From Streptomyces sp. NBC_00234 (GTDB lineage: Bacteria > Actinomycetota > Actinomycetes > Streptomycetales > Streptomycetaceae), in the NCBI RefSeq assembly GCF_036195325.1, contig NZ_CP108101.1:2170001-2234000 (forward strand): a stretch of 64,000 bases of DNA, read 5' to 3'. Positions within the stretch are counted from its first letter, which is position 1; every line of letters begins with the position of its first letter. Made by a program: the position numbers and the translations under genes. Below are positions 33,645-42,758 of the stretch, piece by piece. The notes beneath the pieces were generated by a model. The model was not told the origin of the DNA and did not search any database. It was given only the letters and a program-made list of their open reading frames with translations.

Positions 33645-34454
33645 TCACCACTCCAGGGCCCATGGCCGCCCGGTGGACGCGAAGTGACCGACGTTGACGC
33701 ACTCGGTGACGCCGATCCGCATCCGGCGGACCAGCGGCTGGTGGACATGGCCGAAAAGCGCGTAGCGGGGGCGGGTGCGGCGGATGGCGTCGAGAAGGGC
33801 CCGGCTGCCGCGCTCGAAGCGGCGCGCCACGGTGTCGTACGTCAGCTCCGGGACGTCGGGCGGGATGTGCGAGCAGAGCACGTCCACCGGTCCGAGCGCC
33901 TCGACCTTGGCGGCGTACTCCTCGTCGCTGATCTCGTACGGGGTGTTCATCGGGGTCTTCAGTCCGCCGCCGACGAAGCCGAAGACCCGGCCGCCGATCT
34001 CGGCGCGCTGGCCGTCCAGGACGGTGGTGCCGGGGCCCGCGTACTCGGGCCAGAGCCCGGGGATGTCGACGTTGCCGTAGGTGGCGTACGTCGGGGTGGG
34101 CAGGACGGCGAACATCTCCGCGTACTGCTTGCGTACCGCGCCGACGATGGCGGCGTTGCGGTCCTTGCCCACCCACAGGGCGCGGCCGAAGGCGCGGGCC
34201 TCCTCGAAGCGGCGGGCGGTGCGCAGTTCCACGATGCGGTCCGCGTTCTCCACCCCGAAGAGGTCGGGGAAGATGCCGCGCGAGTGGTCGGCGTAGTCGA
34301 GGAAGAGCACCAGGTCACCGAGGCAGACGAGGGCGTCGGCGCCGTCTCCCGCGCGGGCGAGCGCCTGGGTGTTGCCGTGCACGTCGCTGACCACGTGGAT
34401 GCGCGTACCGCTCCTCGCGGTCGCGCTTCGGCCGTCCCCTCCGCTGCCTCGCAT
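33645..34454 (-). CDS. calcineurin-like metallophosphoesterase
   Basis: A protein of 269 residues. All metal-binding motifs are present in order: IHVVSDVHGNTQAL, LVCLGDLVLFLD, YGNVDIPG, CSHIPPD and LFGHVHQPLV. The substrate is unknown (nucleotide, protein or lipid phosphate). The ATG at 34454 is favoured because -10 box TAGGGT (34462-34467) ends 7 nt upstream, predicting a leaderless mRNA; a GTG at 34463 overlaps that box. Divergent from the acyl-CoA ligase gene. Confidence 0.88.
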   Translation of the reverse strand: MRGSGGDGRSATARSGTRIHVVSDVHGNTQALARAGDGADALVCLGDLVLFLDYADHSRGIFPDLFGVENADRIVELRTARRFEEARAFGRALWVGKDRNAAIVGAVRKQYAEMFAVLPTPTYATYGNVDIPGLWPEYAGPGTTVLDGQRAEIGGRVFGFVGGGLKTPMNTPYEISDEEYAAKVEALGPVDVLCSHIPPDVPELTYDTVARRFERGSRALLDAIRRTRPRYALFGHVHQPLVRRMRIGVTECVNVGHFASTGRPWALEW

Positions 34455-34734
34455 GCCGATCACCCTAGATCTCGGCCCGCTCCGTGGGTAGGTGTGGCCG
34501 GACCTGCGGTTACTTCCGGGTCGTCACATGGGTGCACTACTCTGCCCGCTAGGCCCACCTATGTGTGTGATGCATAAGACATCTGGCCGGAACCCCCTAT
34601 CCGGAACCGACTACCGGTGGGTAACGTCCGGGCAGTCCAGTCGTGCTCACCCCACGGAGCACGTGCCAGTCTTGGACCGCATCCGGTGCGTCACACAGAG
34701 CCGTGGCACCGGAGCCCGATGAGGAGCAGCAGTC

Positions 34735-36531
34735 TTGCGCGAGTTCAGCCTTCCGGCCCTGTACGAGGTCCCCTCGGACGGCAACCTGACGGATCTCATC
34801 CGCCGCAATGCCGCTCAGCATCCCGAAGTCGCGGTGATGAGCCGCAAGGTGGGCGGCGTCTGGACGGACGTCACCGCCACCCAGTTCCTCGCCGAGGTCA
34901 GAAGCGCGGCCAAGGGGCTGATCGCGTCAGGCGTGCAGCCCGGCGACCGGATCGCCCTGATGTCGCGCACCCGCTACGAGTGGGTGCAGCTGGACTTCGC
35001 GATCTGGAGCGCCGGCGCGGTCACCGTCCCGGTCTACGAGACCAGCTCCCCCGAGCAGGTCCAGTGGATACTGGGCGACTCCGGAGCCGTCGCCGTCATC
35101 GTGGAGAGCGACGCCCACGCCGAGGCCGTCGCCTCCGTGCGCGAGGGCCTTCCCGAGCTGAACCACGTGTGGCAGATCGACAAGGGCGCGGTCGACGAAC
35201 TGACCATCGCCGGGGCGCAGGTCTCGGAGGAGACCATGGATCTGCGCACGGTGAGCGCCAAGGCCGACGACCCGGCCACCATCGTCTACACCTCGGGCAC
35301 CACGGGCCGCCCCAAGGGCTGTGTGCTGACGCACCGCAGCTTCTTCGCGGAGTGCGGCAACGTCGTGGAGCGGCTGAAGCCCCTCTTCCGTACCGGCGAG
35401 TGTTCCGTCCTGCTCTTCCTGCCCGCCGCGCACGTCTTCGGCCGGCTGGTCGAGGTGGCCTCCGTGATGGCCCCGATCAAGCTCGGCTGCGTGCCGGACA
35501 TCAAGAACCTCACCGATGAGCTGGCGGCCTTCAGGCCGACCCTGATCCTCGGTGTGCCGCGGGTCTTCGAGAAGGTCTACAACTCGGCGCGCGCCAAGGC
35601 GCAGGCCGACGGCAAGGGCAAGATCTTCGACCGGGCCGCCGACACCGCGATCGCGTTCAGCCGCGCGCTGGGCACCCCGCAGGGTCCGTCCCTCGGCCTG
35701 AAGATCAAGCACAAGGTCTTCGACAAGCTGGTCTTCAGCAAGCTGCGGGCCGTGCTCGGCGGCCGGGGCGAGTACGCGATCTCCGGCGGCGCCCCGCTCG
35801 GCGAGCGGCTCGGGCACTTCTACCGCGGTATCGGCTTCACGGTGCTGGAGGGCTACGGCCTGACCGAGACCTGTGCGGCCACCGCCTTCAACCCGTGGGA
35901 CCGCCAGAAGATCGGCACGGTCGGTCAGCCGCTGCCCGGTTCGGTCGTCCGGATCGCCGACGACGGCGAGGTGCTGCTGCACGGCGAGCACCTGTTCACG
36001 GGCTACTGGAAGAACGAGGCGGCGTCGGCCGAGGCACTGGCCGACGGCTGGTTCCACACCGGTGACATCGGCACGCTCGACGAGGACGGCTATCTCGCGA
36101 TCACCGGCCGCAAGAAGGAGATCATCGTGACGGCGGGCGGCAAGAACGTCGCCCCCGCCGTGATCGAGGACCGGATCCGCGCGCACGCGCTGGTCGCCGA
36201 GTGCATGGTGGTCGGCGACGGCCGCCCGTTCGTGGGCGCGCTGGTCACCCTGGACGAGGAGTTCCTCGGCCGCTGGGCCGAGGAGCACGGCAAGCCCGCC
36301 GGTTCCACGGCCGTGTCGCTGCGCGAGGACCCGGAGCTGCTGGCCGAGGTGCAGCGTGCCGTGGACGACGGCAACGCCGCGGTGTCCAAGGCCGAGTCCG
36401 TACGCAAGTTCCGCATCCTGGCCGCGCAGTTCACCGAGGAGGCGGGCCACATCACGCCGTCGCTGAAGCTGAAGCGCAACGTGGTCGCGAAGGACTTCGC
36501 CGACGAGGTCGAGTCCATCTACCGCGCCTGA
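34735..36531 (+). CDS. long-chain fatty acid-CoA ligase
   Basis: A protein of 598 residues. It activates fatty acids to acyl-CoA through acyl-AMP. Adenylation motifs are visible: ATIVYTSGTTGRPKGCVLTHRS (P-loop), LEGYGLTETCAA, GWFHTGDIGTLDEDGYLAITGRKKEIIVTAGGKN, and the C-terminal catalytic Lys in PSLKLKRN. It matches the FadD15 type of Mycobacterium in sequence style and location. The TTG at 34735 has GAGGAG 8 nt upstream. A 280-nt upstream region, divergent from the phosphoesterase gene, holds its promoter. A strong hairpin ends the transcript. Confidence 0.95.
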   Translation: MREFSLPALYEVPSDGNLTDLIRRNAAQHPEVAVMSRKVGGVWTDVTATQFLAEVRSAAKGLIASGVQPGDRIALMSRTRYEWVQLDFAIWSAGAVTVPVYETSSPEQVQWILGDSGAVAVIVESDAHAEAVASVREGLPELNHVWQIDKGAVDELTIAGAQVSEETMDLRTVSAKADDPATIVYTSGTTGRPKGCVLTHRSFFAECGNVVERLKPLFRTGECSVLLFLPAAHVFGRLVEVASVMAPIKLGCVPDIKNLTDELAAFRPTLILGVPRVFEKVYNSARAKAQADGKGKIFDRAADTAIAFSRALGTPQGPSLGLKIKHKVFDKLVFSKLRAVLGGRGEYAISGGAPLGERLGHFYRGIGFTVLEGYGLTETCAATAFNPWDRQKIGTVGQPLPGSVVRIADDGEVLLHGEHLFTGYWKNEAASAEALADGWFHTGDIGTLDEDGYLAITGRKKEIIVTAGGKNVAPAVIEDRIRAHALVAECMVVGDGRPFVGALVTLDEEFLGRWAEEHGKPAGSTAVSLREDPELLAEVQRAVDDGNAAVSKAESVRKFRILAAQFTEEAGHITPSLKLKRNVVAKDFADEVESIYRA

Positions 36532-36540
36532 TCCGGCACT

Positions 36541-36586
36541 TGTGAGAAGGGCCTGTTCCCCGTCGGGGGAACAGGCCCTTCTCACA
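36541..36586. terminator. Bidirectional terminator
   Basis: A perfect 21-bp stem (36541-36561 with 36566-36586) and 4-nt loop lies between the convergent acyl-CoA ligase and glycosyltransferase genes. It serves both. Confidence 0.9.
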
Positions 36587-36611
36587 TACGGACAGACGCT
36601 CCGTCACCTGT

Positions 36612-37754
36612 TCAAAGAAGCGTCTTCAGCTTCTCCGCGAGCAGGTCCCAGCGCCACTTCTCCTCGACCCACGCCCTGCCCCGCTCCCCCATCCGCCGCC
36701 GCAGCTCCGGATCGCCGAGCAGGGTGACGATCCGGTCGGCCGACTCCTCGGCGGAGCCGCCCCGGACCACCCAGCCGGTCTCGCCGTCGAGCACGGCGTC
36801 GGGCGCGCCGCCCGAGTCGCCCGCCACCACCGGCAGGCCGGTCGCCGACGCCTCCAGGTAGACGATGCCGAGGCCCTCGACGTCGAGCCCGCCGCGGCGG
36901 GTCCTGCACGGCATCGCGAAGACGTCACCGGCGCCGTAGTGCGCGGGCAGTTCCTCCCACGGCACCGGGCCGGTGAAGCGCACCGAGTCCGTCACACCGG
37001 TCTCGGCGGCCAGCTTCTTCAGCTCCCCCTCGTACGGCCCGCCGCCGACGATCAGGAGCACCGTGTCCGGCTCCCGCGCGAGGATCGCGGGCATGGCGAG
37101 GATCAGGGTGTCCTGGCCCTTGCGCGGGACGAGCCGAGAGACACAGACGACGACGGGCCGGTCCGAGAGCCCGAGGCCGGCCCGGACCCGGTCGCCGCCG
37201 GAGGCCGGGTGGAAGGTCTTCTCGTCGACCCCGGGCGGCAGCTGGACCATGCGGCCCGCCGCCTCCGGAGTGAGGGCTGCCGCGATCCGTGAACGGGTGT
37301 ACTCGCCGAGGTACGTGATCGTGTCCGTGCCCTCGCCGATGCGGCGCAGCAGCTGCCGGGAGCCGGGCAGCTGGGCCCAGCCCGCCTCGTGCCCGTGGCT
37401 GGTGGCGACGATCCGGCGCGCACCCGCCTTGCGCAGGGCCGGCCCCATCAGGCCGAGGGGGGCCGCCGCGCCGAACCAGACGGAGGAGCAGCCGTGTTCG
37501 CGCAGCAGCCGGCTCGCCCGCCGGGTGACCGCCGGAGTCGGCAGCAGCATCGTCGTACGGTCGCGCACGACCGTGAAGGGCTGCTCCGCGTCGAAGGCCG
37601 CGGTGGCCGCGACACCCTCGGGACTCCGCTTCCAGGTGGAGGCGTAGACGACGAGCTGCCCGGGGTCCACGCGCAGCGCCATGTTGTGCAGAAACGCCTG
37701 GATACCACCGGGCCGGGGCGGAAAATCGTTCGTCACGATCAGGGTCTTGTCCAT
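36612..37754 (-). CDS. GT4 glycosyltransferase (PimB-like mannosyltransferase)
   Basis: A protein of 380 residues with a GT-B fold. The N-terminus TLIVTNDFPPRPGGIQAFLHNMAL and the donor-binding part LGIVYLEASATGLPVVAGDSGGAPDAV (with the EX7E Glu pair) are typical of GDP-mannose-dependent phosphatidylinositol mannosyltransferase PimB. It would add the second mannose to phosphatidylinositol mannoside at the cytosolic membrane face. The M. tuberculosis gene at this place, Rv2188c, is pimB. The ATG at 37754 lies 8 nt after a possible -10 box TACTGT. Confidence 0.87.
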   Translation of the reverse strand: MDKTLIVTNDFPPRPGGIQAFLHNMALRVDPGQLVVYASTWKRSPEGVAATAAFDAEQPFTVVRDRTTMLLPTPAVTRRASRLLREHGCSSVWFGAAAPLGLMGPALRKAGARRIVATSHGHEAGWAQLPGSRQLLRRIGEGTDTITYLGEYTRSRIAAALTPEAAGRMVQLPPGVDEKTFHPASGGDRVRAGLGLSDRPVVVCVSRLVPRKGQDTLILAMPAILAREPDTVLLIVGGGPYEGELKKLAAETGVTDSVRFTGPVPWEELPAHYGAGDVFAMPCRTRRGGLDVEGLGIVYLEASATGLPVVAGDSGGAPDAVLDGETGWVVRGGSAEESADRIVTLLGDPELRRRMGERGRAWVEEKWRWDLLAEKLKTLL

Positions 37755-37853
37755 CGCCGCCGACAGTACCGAACGGCCCCGCTTCGTCGCTCCGGCACCG
37801 TCCCGCCGGGCATCATGGCCCTCCGAAACCACACCGAACCGGATGAGGCAGTC

Positions 37854-39110
37854 ATGACGGGAGCAATCGGTACACGTCTGTCTCTCTCGGTGTGGGCCCT
37901 GACCCGGGCGACGCTGCTGCTCTGCGTCTTCAAGGTCTTCACGGTCCCGGGGCCGGACGTGACGAGCGACGTGTCGGCGATCTACCACGGCTGGTACGAG
38001 GTGCTGAGGAGCGGCACCTACCCGGTGGACGACGTCACCTGGCAGTACCCGCCCGTCGCCGCGCTCGCCGTCCTCTCCCCGGCCCTGCTGCCGTTTCTGG
38101 ACTATCCGTCGGCCTTCTACGTCCTGGCCCTGCTCTGCGACGCGCTGGTGTTCGGCCTGCTGCTGCGGGCGAGGCGGCGGCCGGGCAGGAGCGGCGCCGG
38201 GGCCTGGGTGTGGGTGGCGGGGGTGCCGCTCCTCGGCCCGACCTCGTACGCCCGTTACGACCTGATGGTCACCGCGGTGGCGGTGGCGGCGCTGCTGGCC
38301 GGGGTGCGCCGGCCTCGGGTGCTGGGGGTGCTGGCCGCCTTCGGGGCGCTGCTGAAGGTGTGGCCCGCGCTGCTGCTGGTGGGCACGGCGCGCGGGCGTA
38401 CGAGCCGGAGCGCCTGGTCGGCCGCCGCGACGACGGCGGCGACCCTGGCCGTGCTGTGCGCGGCGGCGCTGCCGGGTGCCTTCGCGTTCCTCTCGTTCCA
38501 GCGGGACCGGGGCACCGAGATCGAGTCACTGGGGGCGCTGGTGTTCCACGTGGCCCGGCAGTTCGGGTGGGAGGGCGGGGTGGAGCTGCGCTACGGCTCG
38601 ATGGAGTTCGTCGGTCCGTACGTCCCCCTGGTCTCCACGCTCGCCCTGGGGCTGTCCGTGCTCGCCTTCGGCTGGCTCCTGGTGTGGCGGCTGCGGGCGC
38701 GGACGTTCACGGTGCGCACTCCGGCGGACGCGGCGTTCACCGCGGTCCTGCTGTTCACCACGACCAGCCGGGTCATCAGTCCCCAGTACCTGCTGTGGCT
38801 GGTCGGCCTGGCGGCCGTCTGCCTGGTGTTCCGGGACAGCCGGATGGTGCTGCCCGCCTGTCTGGTGCTGGTGGCCACGGGCGTCACCCTGCTGGAGTTC
38901 CCGCTCGGCTTCGCGCACGTGGTCGCCGGAGACGCGGTGGGCGTGGGCCTGCTCCTCGTACGCAACGGGCTGCTGGTGGCCGCGACGCTGGCCGCCGGAC
39001 TGCGGCTGTGGCAGGAGACCGTCCCCGCCCGGGCGGGGAACGGGCCGCGCGCCGACTCCGCCGAGGGCCCGGAGCGGGGGAACCGTCAGCCGAGCCGGGC
39101 CGCCAGGTAG
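37854..39110 (+). CDS. Glycosyltransferase family 87-like polytopic membrane protein
   Basis: A protein of 418 residues with about ten to eleven transmembrane helices and an extracytoplasmic loop after the first helix containing SDVSAIYHGWYEVLRSGTYPVDDVTWQYPPVA, the Asp/Tyr-rich segment seen in GT87 polyprenol-phosphate-mannose-dependent mannosyltransferases. A role in lipomannan or glycoprotein mannosylation fits the adjacent PimB-like gene. The ATG at 37854 has GAGG upstream; an upstream ATG at 37815 is less likely. The 3' end overlaps the convergent lipoprotein gene by 25 bp. Confidence 0.8.
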   Translation: MTGAIGTRLSLSVWALTRATLLLCVFKVFTVPGPDVTSDVSAIYHGWYEVLRSGTYPVDDVTWQYPPVAALAVLSPALLPFLDYPSAFYVLALLCDALVFGLLLRARRRPGRSGAGAWVWVAGVPLLGPTSYARYDLMVTAVAVAALLAGVRRPRVLGVLAAFGALLKVWPALLLVGTARGRTSRSAWSAAATTAATLAVLCAAALPGAFAFLSFQRDRGTEIESLGALVFHVARQFGWEGGVELRYGSMEFVGPYVPLVSTLALGLSVLAFGWLLVWRLRARTFTVRTPADAAFTAVLLFTTTSRVISPQYLLWLVGLAAVCLVFRDSRMVLPACLVLVATGVTLLEFPLGFAHVVAGDAVGVGLLLVRNGLLVAATLAAGLRLWQETVPARAGNGPRADSAEGPERGNRQPSRAAR

Positions 39111-40345
39111 TCGCGCCAGCTCGCCGTGAACTCCTGCGGGGTCGTGCCGAGCACCGTGTGCAGCGCCTGCTCCACCGCCCCGTCCCGCCCCGGGTGGCCC
39201 CCCACGGCCTTGTAGAAGGCGATCAGCTTCTCCGCGCCCCAGCGGTCCTCGATGAGCTCGCAGGCCATCCAGCCCCCCTCGTAGGCCCTCGCCAGCCTCC
39301 CCGCGTCGCCGCCGAAGCCGAAGTCCTCGTCCACGGGCAGCTCGGCGGGCGGTTCTCCGCCACGGACCGCCTCGGCCAGCTCGGGCGCCACCAGGTCGGC
39401 CGCGCGGTTCTCCCCGCGGTACGCGGCCCAGTCGGCGAAGCCCTCGGAGAGCCAGACCGGCGTGGCCGGGGAGGTGTGGACACGGGTCGCCACGTGGGCG
39501 GTCTCGTGGGTGAGGACGACCTGCTGCCCGAACGCGCCGAGCATCGCGTACGCCTGCGGATTGACGATCACCCGGTCGGCGGTGCCGGGAGCCCGGCCCG
39601 AGCCGCCCACCTCACCGGTGGTGACGGCCGCTATGCCCCGGTAGCTCGCCACCGGCGAGCCCAGCAGCCCCGCCATGCCCTCCACCGTGTCCGGCACCAG
39701 CACCACCACACGGCGCGCCCAGGACTCCGGCCAGGCGGCGGAGACGGCCGGCACGGCGCGGTCCGCGGTCTCGGCGACCCCGCGCAGCTCCGCCTCGGGG
39801 CGGCCCACCCCGAGGACGAGACTGCGGCTGCCCCGGACGACCTCGATGTCGCCCTGCTGCCACAGCAGGCCCGAGGCGCCCTTGCCGGGCCGGTCGGCGG
39901 CGATGTACCAGCGGCCGTCGGCCTCGTCCCTGGTCAGTTCCAGGGTGCGGGAGGCGGACACGGGGGCCCGGTCGTAGCCGTCGATCCGGTAGCGCAGGTC
40001 GACGTCGGCGGTGGCCCGGCCGGCGCCGTGGGGCGTCACCGTCCTCAGCTCGTACGACCACGACTTCAGCGGCACATCGGCGAGGTTGGCGAGCTCGGTG
40101 CGCTGGGCGGCCCGCAGGGCCGTGGCCTTCGGGGCGAGCGCCGCCAGATACCCCGCCGGGTCGTGGTTCAGGACCGCTGCCGCACGACGGTCCAGGGTGG
40201 CGCGGATCTCCTGGGTGGCCGTGTCCCGGGCCGGGTCGCCGGGGGCCGCGCAGGCGGATGCGAGGAGCAGCGCGGCGAGCACGGCACCCGCCGTACGCCG
40301 CGCACGGACCCGCTTCCGCCCTGCGTCACGCCTCTGAACAGCCAT
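39086..40345 (-). CDS. Secreted lipoprotein with HEXXH metallopeptidase-like motif
   Basis: A protein of 419 residues. A basic N-terminus and hydrophobic stretch end in a lipobox-like LLLASAC, with Cys about residue 32, so it is probably lipid-anchored outside the cell. The first half has an NTF2-like feel (residues about 45-160). The second half contains VVLTHETAHVATRVH (HEXXH) and, 20 residues on, WLSEGFADW with the third ligand Glu, as in MA-clan gluzincins. Substrate unknown. The ATG at 40345 is 7 nt after -10 box TACGAT, so the mRNA is likely leaderless. The 3' end overlaps the GT87-like gene. Confidence 0.75.
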   Translation of the reverse strand: MAVQRRDAGRKRVRARRTAGAVLAALLLASACAAPGDPARDTATQEIRATLDRRAAAVLNHDPAGYLAALAPKATALRAAQRTELANLADVPLKSWSYELRTVTPHGAGRATADVDLRYRIDGYDRAPVSASRTLELTRDEADGRWYIAADRPGKGASGLLWQQGDIEVVRGSRSLVLGVGRPEAELRGVAETADRAVPAVSAAWPESWARRVVVLVPDTVEGMAGLLGSPVASYRGIAAVTTGEVGGSGRAPGTADRVIVNPQAYAMLGAFGQQVVLTHETAHVATRVHTSPATPVWLSEGFADWAAYRGENRAADLVAPELAEAVRGGEPPAELPVDEDFGFGGDAGRLARAYEGGWMACELIEDRWGAEKLIAFYKAVGGHPGRDGAVEQALHTVLGTTPQEFTASWRDYLAARLG

Positions 40346-40361
40346 CCTGCCGATCGTACGG

Positions 40362-41393
40362 TCACAGGCGGGTGACCGAGGAGACGGGCATCATGCCGAC
40401 GGGGTCGTAACGCACCGGGGCACCCGGGTACGGGGCGTGGATCACCTGGCCGTTGCCCGCGTACATCCCGATGTGGCTCGCGTCCGCGCGGTAGGCGACG
40501 AGGTCACCGGGGCGGGCCTCGGAGAGCGGCACCATCCGGCCGGCGTAGCGCTGGGCCTGGGAGGTGCGCGGGAGGCTGACCCCGGCCTGGGCGTACGCCC
40601 ACTGCATGAGCCCGGAACAGTCGAATCCGCTGGGCCCGTTGGCGCCCCACACGTATGGCAGGCCGAGTGCCTGCCTGGCCGCCATGAGCGCGGCCATGGC
40701 CCTCCCCGAACCCGGCGCCCGGTCCGAGAGGGCCGGGACCGCGTCCTCGCGTCCCGAACGGGAGGCCCGGTCGAGGGTCTCCCGGTCCTCGGCGGGCAGG
40801 GAGTTCAGCAGCTGACGGGCCTGGGCGAGCTTGCCCTCGACGGTGCGCTTGTGGCGGGTGACGGCCGCCCGGCCGGCCTCCAGCTCGGCGAGGGACCTGG
40901 TGGCCTCCGCGCGGGTCTGGGCGACCTTGCGCTGCACCCGCTGGAGCTTGGTCAGCTCGACGGTCCGCCGCGCGCTCAGCCGGTCGAGGGTGGCGGCCCG
41001 GTCGAGGAAGGTGTCCGGGTCCGCGGAGAGGAGCAGCGCGATCGACGGGTCGATGCCGCCCGAGCGGTACTGCGCGCCGGCGATCGAACCGAGGGCCGTG
41101 CGCATCCGGTTGATGTCCTGCTGGCCCCGGGCCGCGGTGTCCTGCGCCCGGCCCACCTCGCCGCGCAGCAGGTCGACCTTCTCGCCGGCCTCGTTGAACA
41201 GCTCGGTGGCCTTCTCGGCCTCGCCATACAGCCGGTCGACGCGGGCCCTGGTGGCCTCGCGCGTGTCCTGCGGGTCGGCGCTCGCCGGGGCGGCCCCGAG
41301 TGTGGCCGCGGCAGTCGCCGCGGCGGCCGACAGGACAGTGACCCGGACGGTCCGGTTGAGGCCGGACTGTGTGGAACGGCGATGGGACACCAC
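40362..41393 (-). CDS. NlpC/P60 peptidoglycan endopeptidase (first of a tandem pair)
   Basis: A protein of 343 residues. A signal peptide (TVLSAAAATAAATLGAAPASA) is followed by a long coiled-coil (about 50-220, heptad Leu/Ala pattern) and a C-terminal NlpC/P60 domain with catalytic Cys in GFDCSGLMQWAYAQAG and His in ASHIGMYAGNGQVIHAP. It cuts peptide cross-links in the cell wall, like Mycobacterium RipA-type enzymes. It is about 45 percent similar by eye to the next gene, so they are tandem paralogues. The GTG at 41393 is chosen by alignment with its paralogue; a second GTG follows at 41390. Confidence 0.88.
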   Translation of the reverse strand: MVSHRRSTQSGLNRTVRVTVLSAAAATAAATLGAAPASADPQDTREATRARVDRLYGEAEKATELFNEAGEKVDLLRGEVGRAQDTAARGQQDINRMRTALGSIAGAQYRSGGIDPSIALLLSADPDTFLDRAATLDRLSARRTVELTKLQRVQRKVAQTRAEATRSLAELEAGRAAVTRHKRTVEGKLAQARQLLNSLPAEDRETLDRASRSGREDAVPALSDRAPGSGRAMAALMAARQALGLPYVWGANGPSGFDCSGLMQWAYAQAGVSLPRTSQAQRYAGRMVPLSEARPGDLVAYRADASHIGMYAGNGQVIHAPYPGAPVRYDPVGMMPVSSVTRL

Positions 41394-41565
41394 AGGAAGC
41401 CGCACTCCCTTCCGCGTACCCGCCCGCTGGTCGCGGACGGTGCGCAGCCCCTGCCGCCCGGGGCGGGCGGACCGACGACCGGGAGCTGCACAGCAGGCAG
41501 ACAGTAATCGGACGGCTACACAGCGACCAAAGACCGCGCCGCCCGGCGGGTGGCCGGAAACAGCT

Positions 41566-41601
41566 CCGCCCCGCCGGTGACCTTGGTCTCCGGCGGGGCG
41601 G
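41566..41601 (-). terminator. Terminator between the tandem NlpC/P60 genes
   Basis: A perfect 12-bp GC stem (41566-41577 with 41590-41601) and 12-nt loop lies 40-75 nt after the stop of the upstream NlpC/P60 gene on the minus strand. The downstream gene therefore probably has its own promoter. Confidence 0.65.
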
Positions 41602-41640
41602 GGCGTCAGCGAAGGGTGCCGCAATTCGCTCGTTCGGGCG

Positions 41641-42669
41641 TCAGGCGGGGCGGACGCCGAACTGGAAGGTGCCCATGTAGTCCATCGACTCGTAACGGAC
41701 CACGGCGCCCGGCTTCGGGGCGTGCAGGATCTGGTTGTTGCCCGCGTACAGACCCACGTGCGAGGTGTTGTTGAAGAACACCAGGTCGCCCGGCTTCAGC
41801 GCGCTGCGCCCGATCCGGGCACCGTCGTTGATCTGGGTGTACGTGGTGCGGGTGATCTGGAGGCCCGCCTGGGCGTAGGCCCACTGGGTCAGACCGGAGC
41901 AGTCGTACGAGTTGGGGCCGGTGCCGCCGGAGACGTACGGCTTGCCCTGCTGCGTGGAGGCGGCCTGGAGGGCGGCCTGGCCGAGTGCGGACGCGGGGAC
42001 CTCGTTGCCGAGGCTGACGCGGTCGCTCGACGCCCGGCTGGCGCGGACCTCTTCCTGGCGCATCTTCTCGCGCTCGGCCTCGGTCAGGGTGTTGAGCAGC
42101 TGCTGCGCGTCGGCGAGCTTGCCCTGGAACTTCTTCTTGTTCTCACCGAGGGCCTTGCGCACGTCGGCGAGGTCGCCCAGCTTCTCCTGGGCCTCCTTGC
42201 GCTGCTGCGCGAGCGTGCGCTGCTTCGCCTGGATCTTCGTGAGCGACTCGGTCTGCTTGGCCGTCAGCTGGTCGAGCGCCGACGCCTTGTCGAGGAAGCT
42301 GTCCGGGTCCGAAGCGAGGAAGAGCTGGACGGACGGGTCGATCCCACCGGAGCGGTACTGCGCGGTGGCGAGCGAACCGAGCTCGCCGCGCAGGGTGTTC
42401 AGCTCGTCCTGGCCGCGGGCGACCTTGTCCTGGATCGCGTCGACCTGCTTCTTGAGCTTGTCCTGCTGCTCCTTGGCCCCGTTGTACTTCTCGGTGGCCG
42501 CTTCCGCCTCGTGGTAGAGCTTGTCGACCTTCGCCTTGACCTCGTTCTTGGTCGGCTTGGGCTCGGCGTGCGCGGCCTGGGAGGTCAGGGCCACGGCCGC
42601 TGCGGCGGTAGCGGTGAGCACGGTCACGCGGGTGCGGCTCGGCTGCTTGGGACGACGGTGGGACGCCAC
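41641..42669 (-). CDS. NlpC/P60 peptidoglycan endopeptidase (second of a tandem pair)
   Basis: A protein of 342 residues. It has a signal peptide (TVLTATAAAAVALTSQAAHA), a coiled-coil of about 170 residues rich in Lys, Glu and Gln, and an NlpC/P60 domain with catalytic Cys in SYDCSGLTQWAYAQAG and His in TSHVGLYAGNNQILHAP. Cell wall hydrolase. The GTG start at 42669 follows AGGAG at 9 nt. The 290-nt leader contains an element at 42694-42758 that looks like a degenerate c-di-AMP riboswitch, a class often found before cell wall hydrolase genes. Confidence 0.9.
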   Translation of the reverse strand: MASHRRPKQPSRTRVTVLTATAAAAVALTSQAAHAEPKPTKNEVKAKVDKLYHEAEAATEKYNGAKEQQDKLKKQVDAIQDKVARGQDELNTLRGELGSLATAQYRSGGIDPSVQLFLASDPDSFLDKASALDQLTAKQTESLTKIQAKQRTLAQQRKEAQEKLGDLADVRKALGENKKKFQGKLADAQQLLNTLTEAEREKMRQEEVRASRASSDRVSLGNEVPASALGQAALQAASTQQGKPYVSGGTGPNSYDCSGLTQWAYAQAGLQITRTTYTQINDGARIGRSALKPGDLVFFNNTSHVGLYAGNNQILHAPKPGAVVRYESMDYMGTFQFGVRPA

Positions 42670-42693
42670 GAAGGCGAGCTCCTTCTTCCTCGA

Positions 42694-42758
42694 GCCGCCT
42701 ACCGGGCTATGGGGGGATGAAAATCCCCGGCTCCGTACACGTCACGGAATCGGCGGTT
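42694..42758 (-). promoter_or_regulatory. ydaO (c-di-AMP) riboswitch-like leader, apparently lacking the core
   Basis: On the minus strand the leader shows ACCGCCGATTCCG, then TACGGAG, and, just before the ribosome-binding site, ATAGCCCGGTAGGCGG. These resemble the 5' and 3' edges of ydaO riboswitches, including the P1 pairing CCGCC with GGCGG. However, only about 20 nt lie between, with a hairpin (CCGGGGAT with ATCCCC), instead of the usual 70-80 nt of ligand-binding junctions. It may be a shortened or decayed riboswitch, or a different RNA with a similar end. Confidence 0.4.
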
